From: Zygnema circumcarinatum
Taxonomy: Eukaryota > Streptophyta > Zygnematophyceae > Zygnematales > Zygnemataceae
DNA: 64,000 nt
Reading direction: 5' to 3'
Assembly (NCBI GenBank): GCA_037447605.1
Contig: CM074806.1
Span: forward strand, 2,461,400-2,525,399
The position numbers and the translations under genes were made by a program. Below are positions 11,463-21,030 of this stretch, piece by piece. The notes beneath the pieces were generated by a model, which saw only the letters and a program-made list of their open reading frames with translations, ran no database searches and was not told the origin of the DNA. How positions within the stretch are numbered: position 1 is the first letter of the stretch; every line of letters starts with the position of its first letter.

Positions 11463-12495
11463 TAGAAAGTAGTGGAGAAGCTCAGTTGCTGAGGGGGTGG
11501 AAGTGCAGAATGATTCCCCACAAGATCAAGAGAGGCGCAGCTGCATTGTAGCGCTTGAAGGCCTTTGAGGGAATTCCCGCCGCGTACGACAAAACAAAGC
11601 GTGTTGTCGTCCCTGATGCTCTCAAGTAAGTGAAGAATGCACTGTCGATCCTAATTCTCACCTGTATTGTGTTGAACTTATCTCTTTTGGTTTATTAAAT
11701 GATACCCTGAACAACAAACTCCAGTGCCTATAACTAGGGGCACGGCATGGAATTGCTATGAGTTGATCTGTGTGTTCGGATTGTTTTGGGATTAGGGTTT
11801 TGCGCCTTCAGCCCGGCCACAAATACTGTTTGTTGGGTCGCCTTTCGCACGAAGTGGGCTGGCATCACCTGGAGACCATTAATGTAAGTAACTTTTCCTG
11901 ATTCAAAAGCATTAGCTAATCGGAAAATAGTTAGGCTTATGATGGAAAGGACAAGGTTCTAAGTTAATACGTGATATGGACTATGTGAGCACAAAACCGG
12001 ACAATATCCAAGTACGTTTAGAAGGATTTCGGTTACCCACATCCATGGACAGAGAGTTCATGAACACAGTGATAAGGTCAGGGATTAACCAAAGAGATGC
12101 GATGATAATTCTCTGCAGGTAGAGGCTCTCGGGCTTTTGATTCGTCAAAGTCGTTTTGCAGGTTGTCTTGTATGAGCTACTCATAATGGGCTGTTGTCTC
12201 TTCCCCTCCGTCGTTCGTTTCCTCGCCGCTTTTCTCCCGTCTCTCTTCTTGAGATCACTGATGATCACTGATGGGGTCTGTGGATCTGTTACGATGGGTG
12301 CAGGAGCTGGAGGCGAAGCGGAAGGAACTGTCGGCCGAGTTGTACAAGAAGAAGAAGAAGATGAAGAAGAAGAAGAAGAAGAAGACGAAGGCGGCTTTGC
12401 AGAGGCGGGTGAAGGCAACAGTGGGTGCCCCCGAGAAGGTGGCGGAGGAGCACAAGGCCGTGCTGGAGGCGTTGTCCTCCAAGGCGTCGGAGTAG

Positions 12496-13354
12496 AGCAC
12501 TCGGCGCTGCAAGAGCGACACCTTTCTATCTTGCCACTGTGCGGAAGGAAGCCTGTTTTGGAGCAGAATTGAAGGGAGTCGTCGTTGAAAGAGAAGCTGT
12601 GTCCTTCTTTTCCAATCGAACGGAGATTGTCTATCGTGTGCAACTGTGAGGCTTGTCTGTGGGGAAGTGTGTGCAGACCATGCATATGCGGTACCCTAAT
12701 GGCTATGCGACCACTCAGCTTTGGGTGAGGGTGCAGGGGATCGGTGGGCACCAGTCTTGTGGTGATTCACTTCCTGAGGGGGCCATCATAGGTGACTGAT
12801 TGATAAGTCCAACACTGTGGCCACACGAAGGTACATGTCACTCCTCTCTTGTTCAATCTCTTGAGGGTATGGATCTGAGTTGTCGTTCTAAGTTACGTAA
12901 GCTAAAATATCCAGCATGGAAACGACAGGCTATTTAACGTTAACTGGTAACTAGCATAGATCGCCGTTGCCCTAAGCCGTACGACTCTGTCACGTCACAA
13001 GAGTGGCTTGAAACTACGATACGATATGTCCAAGGCGGTACGGTATATCGCGTGAACCATCTGGAAAAAGCGACTACCGCTCCCCCGCATCCTGTGGAAG
13101 TCCAAAACCGAAGACCGATACGAAACCGAAATATCGCGGCATTCAGTTTGGCGTGCGCCAAACGGGGACGGTTTCTGCAGCGCGTATCGTATCGTATCGT
13201 ATTGCGGCGAAAGGCGAATCCATGTTGTTGTCGCGCCAAGCCATGGATGGATGGATGGATGGATGGATGGATGGCTCTCGCTCTGGCTGTTGGTGTTGTT
13301 GTTGGTAAGAAGCTAGAGAGCTAGGCGTGGCCGTTTCTTAGCGAAAAAAGGAAG
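12496..13354. other. intergenic; short simple repeats only
   Basis: This follows the uL13 stop. It holds CGTAT-type repeats near 13015-13050 and 13186-13204 and a clean (ATGG)n run of about seven units at 13243-13273. No gene is recognised. Confidence 0.5.
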
Positions 13355-13600
13355 GTCTGCCAAGTCTGACCTCCCCTATTGCTGTATTATGTGTATTATG
13401 TATTAGGGGGGGTCAGACATTGACCATGGCCGTACTAAATTAATATAGTATACTGAAAGTCAAAGTTTCGCTTATGAATTCCGGGTCGGGATCCGCGGCT
13501 CCACCGTATCCAGCCACATCAAAACCAATGCTTAATTCCCTCGACAGGCTTACTAAATTGATTTGGCCATGGTGAATGTCTGACCCGCCCTATTGTTGTA
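13355..13600. repeat. MITE-like foldback element
   Basis: A 40-45 bp segment at about 13402-13445 (core GGTCAGACATTGACCATGG) recurs in inverted orientation at about 13550-13592 with a few mismatches. A shorter inverted copy of the GTCTGACC end sits at about 13365-13380. There is no coding capacity between the arms. The structure looks like a small non-autonomous DNA transposon; I did not find a target-site duplication. Confidence 0.5.
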
Positions 13601-14512
13601 CTATGTATTGTATTGTATTCAAAGCGCTGCGTTTGTTTCTTGATGGGCGGTTCGTCAACTGGTCGGTCGCCCAACGGAAGAAATGATGAAGAAGGAGAAG
13701 AAGACGAAGAAGAAGAAGCCCGTCACTTTGAAATCATCAATCCTGCTAGCTAGAGTGACACCTACCAATAACACTGTCGCGTAGCGGAACTGAAAGGAGA
13801 GAGCGAAACGTAGCATCGTCACAGCGCGCCATGTGGACCTAAAAGCCACCACGTGGCATAAAGTCGTTCCAGGAGGGCGGGGTTGGCGCACGCTGATTGG
13901 CCAATCTCAGGGCTTCTTTAAAGACATTTTGTCGTTAGCGAAAGCGCCCTTGGAGTGTATCTGGACTATGTCCGGTACCAACAAACATAGTTGAAAGCTT
14001 TATAGAATACGTAATATGCACATAGTTGTTCGGATAATTAACGTCATGTGCAAAGTACTGGTTCGTAAACATACTCATTGCCGTCCCTCGTTTTGACAAG
14101 GATAAGGGCACCTCGCGAGGCATTTGGCGGAGGCCGAGGACGCGAAACATCGTCAGATCAGAAAATTCGACGGCAGGCAGCGGGCAGGCGGGCAGTGATC
14201 GAAATATTTGCAGCGGGTAGCCAGCGGTGAACGCATCGAAGCCGTCCGTCAAGCGATGCGGAGCGTCCGTACAGCAATGTTTTGCGAATGGGAACATTTT
14301 GAGCTGCCCGAACTTGGCGGACGAAACGAAACGGCTCAAAAGCTGCGCACGTTTTGATGCCCTCGCGAGGGAGCCCTCCGACCGTACGGAGCGCGGGCTG
14401 CTGACATGGCGCCGAAAAGCGATCTCGGCCGCGCGCTGCGTCCGACGAGACAATAGTGACCGCTGCAATGTCGCCACGTGGCGAGAGATCCATTGCGATT
14501 CAGCGCGAGTGA

Positions 14513-15140
14513 GGGTCGGTTTCCATCAGCCCGTTTCGTAACGAGCTCATTACGATCCACGTAGGACGCCGTTTTGCAGATTAGGGTCAGTTTCCATCAG
14601 CCCGTTATTCTGACGTGGCGTCGTAATGGACGACGACCATTGGTTCCATCAGGCCGTTTCCACCAACGTGGCGCCGACGTGGCTGCCACGTGGTAACCAG
14701 GCACCGTTCCCCAGGACGGTCCGAAGGAGGGGGTGTAACGCCATTACGACCATTCGCGTGCCGCCACGTGGCTACCAAAGATACGCCAGCGTGCGACTGC
14801 CACGTTGGCTGGAAGCCTCCTTCAAACCCTAAAAAACTGTCGGCAGCGACGCGCGTACGGTAACCGCAGTGGGCCACGGCGGACGCTGCAAATCGTGCAC
14901 GTGGCGATCGCTGATTGGAAAACGGCGTTTTGATGGAACTCGTCTTTTAATCTGCAAAACGGCGTCCTACGTGGACCGTAATGAGCTCGTTACGAAACGG
15001 GCTGATGGAGAATGGCCCTTAGACGACGAGTTCCATCAAAACGCCGTTTTCCAATCAGCGATCGCCACGTGCACGATTTGAAGCGTCCGCCGTGGCCCAC
15101 CGCGGTTACCGTACGCGCGTCACCGTCGACAATTTTTTAG
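14513..15140. repeat. palindromic block within the transposon left end
   Basis: About 120 bp at 14827-14945 reappears inverted at 15020-15140 (shared core CGATCGCCACGTGCACGATT). The spacer between the arms carries an inverted copy of 14525-14583 (shared core GGACGCCGTTTTGCAGA). A second TIR-like end, GGCCC followed by TTA, lies at 15014-15021. The block therefore looks like one small foldback element interleaved with the left TIR of the larger transposon. Confidence 0.6.
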
Positions 15141-15523
15141 GGTTTGCAGGAGGCGACGGACGCCGCCACTGCAGCCGTCACGTCCCCCCTCCCATCTCTT
15201 CCTACCTTTCGCGGCAACGCCATTCGCGGCGTTTGCCTCGCAATTCCACGGGCGGAGGCTTCCGTTCCCATTCTGCGTCGTCTTCTCCCAGGTTTGGTAG
15301 TACTAGCAACACTCTCTGGCAACAGTATGGATCGAAGAGCCCTCCTTTTGATGTTTTTTGGGCTCTTGAACATGCTGGTCAATGAAGAAGCAAATGCAAT
15401 AATGTTAAATATATTATTACTTAAGTATTTCTACAAAGGAGGAGCTCACGCAAGCGGCAGTCACTTATTCATTTTAGAAAGTATTTATGGAATGTCTGTC
15501 GCAGACATATTAGTATACGTACC

Positions 15524-16186
15524 GTGAGAATGTACTACATTCTATATCGGTCTACACATTTTTCATTGTTTTTGATCGAGGACATAACAAGTGAGCAATA
15601 TATAGAAAAGTTTAGACTTTCCAAGGGGCTTGTCTCTATGTTGACTGATGAGTTGGGTGAACAGTTAAAAACAAATCCTCCTGCAGCTTTCCTTACCATT
15701 CCAAACCGTCGCCTTGAAATACGTATGCAGATAGAGATGTCTTTATATAGGTTAGCCCAAGGAGTACGTTCACCTGTTGTCGGTGCAGTTTTTGGAGTAA
15801 GTGCTTTGACTGTCTGGCGAAAGCACTTAGCCTTCTGCAAGGCTGTAAGATCTATTTTAACTCAATATATGGGTTGGCCAAGTGCGGAACAGTTTGAGAA
15901 TGTGTCACGACAATTTGAAGAACATACGGGGTTTATAAATTGTTATGGAGCCATTGATGCAACTCATATAAACATTACTTTAGGTCCAGGCTTATGCAAT
16001 AAGGATTGGTACAATAAAAACCACAATTATAGCATGGTTATGCAAACTGTGGTGGCTCTTGATACCCGCATATTAGATGTTCAGGTCGGATGGCCAGGAT
16101 CGGTTTATGATGCTCGAGTGTTTGTAAACTCAGGAATTGGCAAAGCAATCACATTCAGGGGAGGCTTGGAAGGAAACTGCTGGTAA
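15524..16186 (+). pseudogene. PIF/Harbinger transposase (DDE_Tnp_4), C-terminally truncated
   Basis: This domain excises and inserts the transposon DNA. The helix-turn-helix part (SVALTVWRK-like: VFGVSALTVWRKHLAF) and the first catalytic Asp (GAIDATHI) are clear. The second Asp lies in VGWPGSVYDARVF, the usual form of this motif. The frame stops at 16186, before the region that should hold the third acidic residue, so the catalytic triad is incomplete. An upstream frame (15327-15527) probably contributes the N-terminus through an intron. Base composition is more AT-rich than in the neighbouring genes. Confidence 0.75.
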
Positions 16187-16640
16187 ATCAAACTCTTTAC
16201 GCTCACTTCCACTTAGTAACCAATAATTTGACCTCCCACTCGGGATTTGCTTCTCATAACTTAAAACCCTTTTAAATCCACGTAATAAGTTATCCCACTT
16301 ATTTGCACATTGACTTGCAGTATACTTGATTCCTTCTTCCTCCAAGCGCTCCGAAACGGAAATCCAGATAGAGCTTACTGTTGTTGGCCGTTGCCAATTT
16401 GACTCACCTGTCGTTGGTACAACAGCATCTGTTGCTGCTTTCACCTCTATCAAAAGTAACGTTTCTTGTTCAGTTTATGTGATTTTGGATGGACTCTTCT
16501 CCACATTAGGCGACGCGATTGGCTCCGTTGTCTTCTTTCGCCTTCGTATAGGTGAGGAGGAAAAAGCAATGCCTTCTTCTGCAGCAGCCCTTTTCTGAAC
16601 TCTTTGACTAACAGATGGGTTGTTGTAAATGACAACAGGC
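16130..16640 (-). pseudogene. Myb/SANT-like (trihelix type) protein of the Harbinger element
   Basis: The minus-strand frame 16453-16130 encodes a Myb/SANT-like domain of the kind that accompanies PIF/Harbinger transposases: WISVSERLEEEGIKYTASQC, then ANKWDNLLRGFKRV. In known elements this protein helps bring the transposase to the TIRs and the nucleus. A basic, serine-rich frame at about 16600-16480 (SSPIRRRKKTTEPIASP) may be its other exon. The C-terminus runs into sequence antisense to the truncated transposase, so the ORF is probably incomplete. Confidence 0.6.
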
Positions 16641-17090
16641 AGTTGTGATTAGGCCAGCGACACTATAGATGTTTCAGGGGTATAATAAGGAAATGAAGGA
16701 AAACCACCCCATTGCCAAGGCCATTGATCCCCCATTTTTACACGCGGCAATTGTAAAGAAGAGTGAGGATTGCAGGGTTGAAGGATCATCAGCAATGGCT
16801 GCCCTCACTTTGTTGCGACCTGCGACCACGACCGGCGGTCACCGAGCGTTGACGGCTTCCAACCAATGTAGCAGTCGCATGTTGGCGTATCTTTGGTAGC
16901 CACGTGGCGGCACGCAAATGGTCGAATGGCGTTACACCCCCTTCTTCGGACCGTTCTGGGGAACAGTGCCTCGTTACCACGTGGCAGCCATGTCGGCGCC
17001 ACGTTGGTGGAAATGACCTCATGGAACCCATGGGTCGTCGTCCATTACGACGCCACGTTGGAATAATGTACTGATAGAAACCGACCCTGA

Positions 17091-17645
17091 GTGGGCGGCA
17101 GTTGGAGAGGGAGAGAGCGAGGGAGAGGGAATGGGAGAGGGAGAGGGGCAAGGAGGGCGAGAGAGAGAGCGAGACGCGGCCTTGAGCGCAAAGTGAGAAA
17201 GATGGGGTTGGTCGTTTCTCCGACGGGGCGGAGGGGCTTATTGGCGGCCATGGCTAAAAGCGTCGCGCTGTTGTTGTAGGAGGCAGGCGGCTTCATCGCA
17301 TTCTTTGCCGATGTCGCGCTGCCGCAATTGCTCGGAGGTAGCGTTGTTCCGAGATTAAGAGATGTGAGAGTGGAGACTGATCGAATGACCGAATCGGTAG
17401 AGGAAGAGGGTGAGAGGGAGGGAGAGGGAGAGGTGGAAGGAGTGGGAGAGGAAGAGGTAGAGGAAGAGGGAGAGGAGTAAGAGGTAGAGGAGGATGGAGA
17501 GAAAGAGAGAGAATTAGAGGGATCAGAAGAGGAAGAGGTAGAGGATGAGGGAGAGGATGAGGGAGAGGGATTGGGAGAGAGGGAGGGATTAGGAGAGATA
17601 AGAGAGAGGGAGGGAGGGATTAGGGTATAGGTTCGTTCTATACAC
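17091..17645 (+). repeat. purine-rich GAGAGGG / GAGGAAGAGG satellite
   Basis: More than 500 bases of degenerate GAGAGG, GAGGAAGAGGTAGAGG and GAGGGA units start right after the transposon's right target-site copy. The plus strand is nearly all purine. No coding function is likely. Confidence 0.75.
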
Positions 17646-18050
17646 TTTGAGGTTCAATACAATGTATAATACAATATTAATACAGCATTACACTATAAAA
17701 CCCAAACGCAACTGTTAATATTTGTACAACCAGACATAAAGTCGTACGGGATTTTTGTACAGGATGTACGGAATTGTACCGGCCACACGTGTCAGTGTGG
17801 CCCGTTACACGTGTTGAGGTGTTAGTTGGCCTATAATCAATCTTCGTTCAATTGGCGAGAAATCAAAAGAAAATACGTTAAATACATATAAAATACACTA
17901 TACTTTAAAAAATCGTATAATACGCACATATTATATGGCGTATTATATACGTGTTCGATATATATGGACTTATAGATTAGGGACGGATTGGGATTATTAG
18001 AGGCAGGTTGAGAGAGAGACGAATGGGAGTGCATAGGAAAAGATTTGTAA
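17646..18050. other. AT-rich intergenic sequence
   Basis: This is an AT-rich stretch with many TATA-like and ATAC motifs and no gene. It separates the purine satellite from the SINE-like copies. Confidence 0.5.
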
Positions 18051-18175
18051 CAAATTCGCCTTTAGTAGGGTTCGAAAATAGGATCTCTTGTACCCACTTA
18101 AGTGTTTTACCATTAAAAGGCAACCGCGGATGTAAATATTAAGCCGTACAATACATGCATAGCGTTTCGCTATAT
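18044..18175 (-). mobile_element. tRNA-derived SINE-like copy 1
   Basis: Read on the minus strand from about 18128, the sequence has a tRNA-like head: an A-box-like TGGTAAAACACTTAAGTGG (near 18110) and a B-box-like TTTTCGAACCC (near 18070) about 35-40 bp apart. A copy with about 80 percent identity lies about 308 bp away in the same orientation. It is not a functional tRNA, because it has no acceptor stem or cloverleaf that I can draw. A short retroposon family derived from a tRNA is the best reading. Confidence 0.5.
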
Positions 18176-18351
18176 TCTTCCCTACTTAAACTGGGCTTGT
18201 CTTTGAGCGTACTCAAGGGTTTTCACGAGCAACGTTTAAGCTCTTTCAATAAATGACTCAGACAGTTCAAACCCTTTGGTCAACTATACCATGCACGAAG
18301 ATCACGGTGTTTTTAGGGTGGATCACAAATATTGGTCCTTACTCTGATATT

Positions 18352-18485
18352 AATGTAATAAACTCACCTCTAGCAGGGTTTAAACACAAGACCTCTTGTT
18401 ACTTACCTAAGTGTTTTACCATTAAAAGGTAATCGCGGATATAATAATTAGGCCGTATAACATATGTATAGCGTTTCGTTACAAG
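18352..18485 (-). mobile_element. tRNA-derived SINE-like copy 2
   Basis: This is the second copy of the repeat at 18044-18175. On the minus strand the A-box-like TGGTAAAACACTTAGGTAA and the B-box-like GTGTTTAAACCCTG are retained, and the shared tail includes GTATAGCGTTTCG-type sequence (plus strand). Divergence between the copies is spread along their length, as expected for independent old insertions or an old tandem duplication. Confidence 0.5.
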
Positions 18486-18763
18486 ATTTGTTTGTGTGAT
18501 GCACGGGCGTGCCTCGACAAGGTCTATTCCTGCATCTTTGGGGAGCCAATATTAGGGATACGGAGATTCTGTTAGCGGAGGGAGAGATTCTGTTGGCAGA
18601 GGGGCGATTTTGTTTGGGGGCCTCTACTTTGCTGTTTTTGGAGAAGGCCGAGAGGAGCCTTCCTCCCTTTTCTTTCCCCAATTTGAGTTCTTTCAGCTTT
18701 TGGAGTGATTTGACTTCCTCTACAAGTTGGGTGAAGGAGGCTTTGGGATGGTGTGGACGTGTT

Positions 18764-18812
18764 GTGATTATGTGACATTTGTGATTATGTGACATTTGTG
18801 ATTATGTGACAT
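18764..18812 (+). repeat. 17-bp tandem repeat, three copies
   Basis: GTGATTATGTGACATTT occurs twice perfectly (18764-18780, 18781-18797) and once shortened (18798-18812). It directly precedes the kinase relic and marks where its homology to kinases starts. Confidence 0.85.
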
Positions 18813-19535
18813 CGGAGTTGGTCGCATGCAAATGCATGGCAAAAGCGACCTTGCAATGCATTGCGGATGTGGAGGCATTGGAGGTAGAGGCGCTCGCTAT
18901 GTGGCGCCTCCAAGACAATCCTCTCTTTGTCAAACTAAGGCAAGTTTTCCAAGTGATGGAGTTATGTGAGGGGGGGTCTTTATTCGACAAAGTCAACAAA
19001 TGTGGAGGATATTTTCTTGAATGGAAAACAATATTCAAACAAATTTGCAAAGGCATGGCAGAAATGCATTCGAGGAATCTCTTATATAGAGATTTGAAAC
19101 TCGAAAATGTCTTAGTGAAGGAAAATAGGGAAGGGATACGATCAATTAAGATTGCGGATTTTGGATTGAGGGAAATGTATGGAAGTGTTTGCGGGACATA
19201 TTTATATATGGTGCCCGAGGTCATGAAAGACGAGGCATATAGAATGCCTGCGGACGTTTGGTCCGCGGGCATCCTCTTATATCGGATGTTAGGGGGCGAC
19301 TTGCCCTCCCAAGATAGGCCGCCCTTTTGCAAACCGCAGTGGGAAAATGTATCAACACGCAAAGTTTTTAGTTTTTTGAATGTTGTTGACCAAGGAGAAT
19401 AGACCAACATTCCAAAGTATTTTAAATGATCGTTGGTTTAATGCTTGGTTGAGAGAGGAGGAAACGAGTGCTTGGTGGGAGGAGAAGACGAAGAGAGTGA
19501 AGAGGCGACAAAAATGCATTGCGCGGAGGCGATAG
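18806..19535 (+). pseudogene. CAMK/CDPK-like protein kinase relic, intronless
   Basis: The frame carries kinase landmarks in order: the beta-3 lysine (VACKCMAK), the hinge (MELCEGGSLFDKV), a catalytic loop reading YRDLKLENVL (HRD with His lost), DFG (KIADFGL), a VPE in place of APE, and DVWSAGILLYRML. There is no glycine-rich loop and no ATG: the frame begins in a 17-bp tandem repeat. The segment before the hinge is shortened. At about 19385 homology moves to another frame, which supplies the last kinase helix (LLTKENRPTFQSIL) and ends at TAG 19533-19535, so there is a frameshift. The hinge resembles calcium-dependent or CaM kinases, but no EF-hands are present. A degenerate, probably retroposed copy is likely. 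Confidence 0.7.
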
Positions 19536-20737
19536 GAGTAGCGGGAAAGAAACAAACGGGATTCGATGATTTAGTCATGAAGAGTGCAAAAAAGCGGTTG
19601 AAAGGAGGAAAAAGAGGCGAAAGGGAAAAGAGGCGAGGTAGAGAGCGAGAGAATATGAGTGAATGGAAGGGAGAGAGAGAAGTGGCGAGTTAGCCAAGTG
19701 GAGATAAAAAGAGAAGAAAATTGGAATGGAAGGAGCAAAGAGAGGGAAAGAGAGAGAGGACGGATGAGGACGAAGAGGGAAAGAGGGAAAAGGGAGTATG
19801 AGTATGCTCTACGGCCAGAGACGGAGTACGGATTTTTTTTCTATTTCTTCTACTTCGTCTTCTTTTTTGTCTTCTTGTGGAAGAGTGTGTTGGAATGGGT
19901 AGAGGAGGCTTTCGCCATGCTTGTGTTTGCTGTCGCGCCAAGGAAGGAAAGGTTGAAGGAGAAGGGGCAAAGAGGTGGGGCAAGTCTAATCTCAGTACTT
20001 TAAAGTTAAAGTGTTTTCAATCTGCCGCTTCCAATTTTGGGAAGAAGGCGATCAATGATGTTTCAAAAATAGTGGTTAATAGTAGTGTAAATAGATCACA
20101 TTGCGTCTTTTTTATTCATTTGAACTTTGTTGTTCCATTCGGCGAGGAAAGAAAAAGGCTGTGAAAGGCAGCCGGCTGCTTGAAGTCACCATCCCCAACA
20201 TGGGAAGAAAATGCTAAAATTTGGCATTAAAAATTTAAATGGCTCATTTCTGATGAAGGCTTAGCTTCCGTTTTTCTAAGCTCGAACATCAGTTTGTTGT
20301 AGATGATAGATTTGATCTTTTTTTTTTTTTAATTTTTTTTTAAAGGGATGTGAATACTGCAAATTGGCATTTGTCTCACGATGGCAACATGCCATCAATT
20401 GAGCGGAGAAAAAGACAATGTGGAAAAACCAAAAGATGAGGGTTGGGGCTAAGAGCTCAGAAAGTTAGGCTTTTATTTTTTTAAACTTCCATAGCTTTTG
20501 GCAGTCATTTTATTTTCAGCAAAACTACAGGCTCTAAAATTTCTGATAAGAGTTTTTTTCAGCTGTATGTGATCTTTTGAAAATGCAAATATTGCGATGC
20601 GTGTTTTTTCTTTGCTCATTTTCTTTTTTTGTGTGGATAGATATACTTTGCTGAATTTATTTTATTTTGTCACGGCAAAGCGCATGAGTGCGCACTTTGT
20701 GAGACTAGTCAGAAGATTTAGGGGTCAGGCTAGGCTT
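19536..20737. other. intergenic low-complexity region
   Basis: The first part (19540-19800) is GA-rich and translates to Arg/Glu-rich frames. The rest is AT-rich with homopolymer T and A runs (for example near 20320 and 19830). I see no gene. Confidence 0.5.
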
Positions 20738-21030
20738 AGGGTGTAAGGTGTAGGGTCTAGGGTCTAGGGTCTAGGGTCTAGGATCTAGGGTCTAGGGTCT
20801 AGGGTCTAAGGTCTAGGGTTTACAAGTCAGGGTTCAAGGATTAGGGATTGGGGATGAGGGGTTTGCGGACTTTGGGCTCAGGCTTTAGGGTTAAGGGCTC
20901 AGGGTTCAGGGACCGGGGTTCAGGGTTTTGGTTGCAGGGTTTAGTGTGACGGGTTTAGGGTTTGTAGGACTTAGGACTAGAATTTCAAAAATGTTGGAGT
21001 GCCCAAAATCAGGGTTTAGGGTTTCCGTAC
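20738..21030 (+). repeat. degenerate telomere-like tract (TCTAGGG/TTTAGGG)
   Basis: About ten consecutive TCTAGGG units (20745-20820) grade into scattered TTTAGGG and TTCAGGG words up to about 21030. Plant-type telomeric DNA is TTTAGGG, so this is an interstitial, diverged relative rather than a chromosome end: coding genes continue on both sides. Confidence 0.7.

Larger units (their letters stand above)
9914..12495 (+). pseudogene. RPL13A: ribosomal protein uL13 (RPL13A) locus, frame disrupted
   Basis: uL13 is a large-subunit protein of the cytosolic ribosome. Five exons with normal splice signals are visible: 9914-10027, 10521-10671, 11509-11625, 11796-11883 and 12304-12495. They give the family blocks in order: [84 protein letters not shown], and a Lys-rich C-terminus ending KASE. 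Phases match at every junction. The frame is nevertheless broken. In exon 2, after LSG, about 7 nt are missing compared with the family and a TAG (10574-10576) stands where Tyr is expected before LRFLRKRM. In exon 3 a TAG (11549-11551) interrupts RGAAAL|RLKAF. Since uL13 is essential, this is either a recently dead intron-bearing duplicate or a locus with sequence errors. An intact copy would have to exist elsewhere. Confidence 0.75.
14513..17087. mobile_element. PIF/Harbinger-like DNA transposon, truncated, nested inverted repeats
   Basis: The outer ends are inverted: GGGTCGGTTTCCATCAG at 14513 and its near-exact reverse complement ending at 17087. Each is flanked by TGA (14510-14512 and 17088-17090), a 3-bp duplication of the size made by PIF/Harbinger elements, which usually choose TTA/TAA. 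Long inverted similarity continues between about 14584-14830 and 16860-17087 and includes several CCACGTGGC motifs. Inside are a transposase fragment (plus) and a Myb-like ORF (minus) arranged tail to tail. Transposase plus Myb/SANT-like protein is the classic PIF/Harbinger pair. The transposase lacks its C-terminal third, so the element is non-autonomous. Confidence 0.7.

Noticed and set aside
18056..18128. A functional tRNA gene on the minus strand
   Set aside because: Promoter-like boxes are present, but no acceptor stem or full cloverleaf forms and a diverged second copy lies nearby; a SINE-like repeat fits better.
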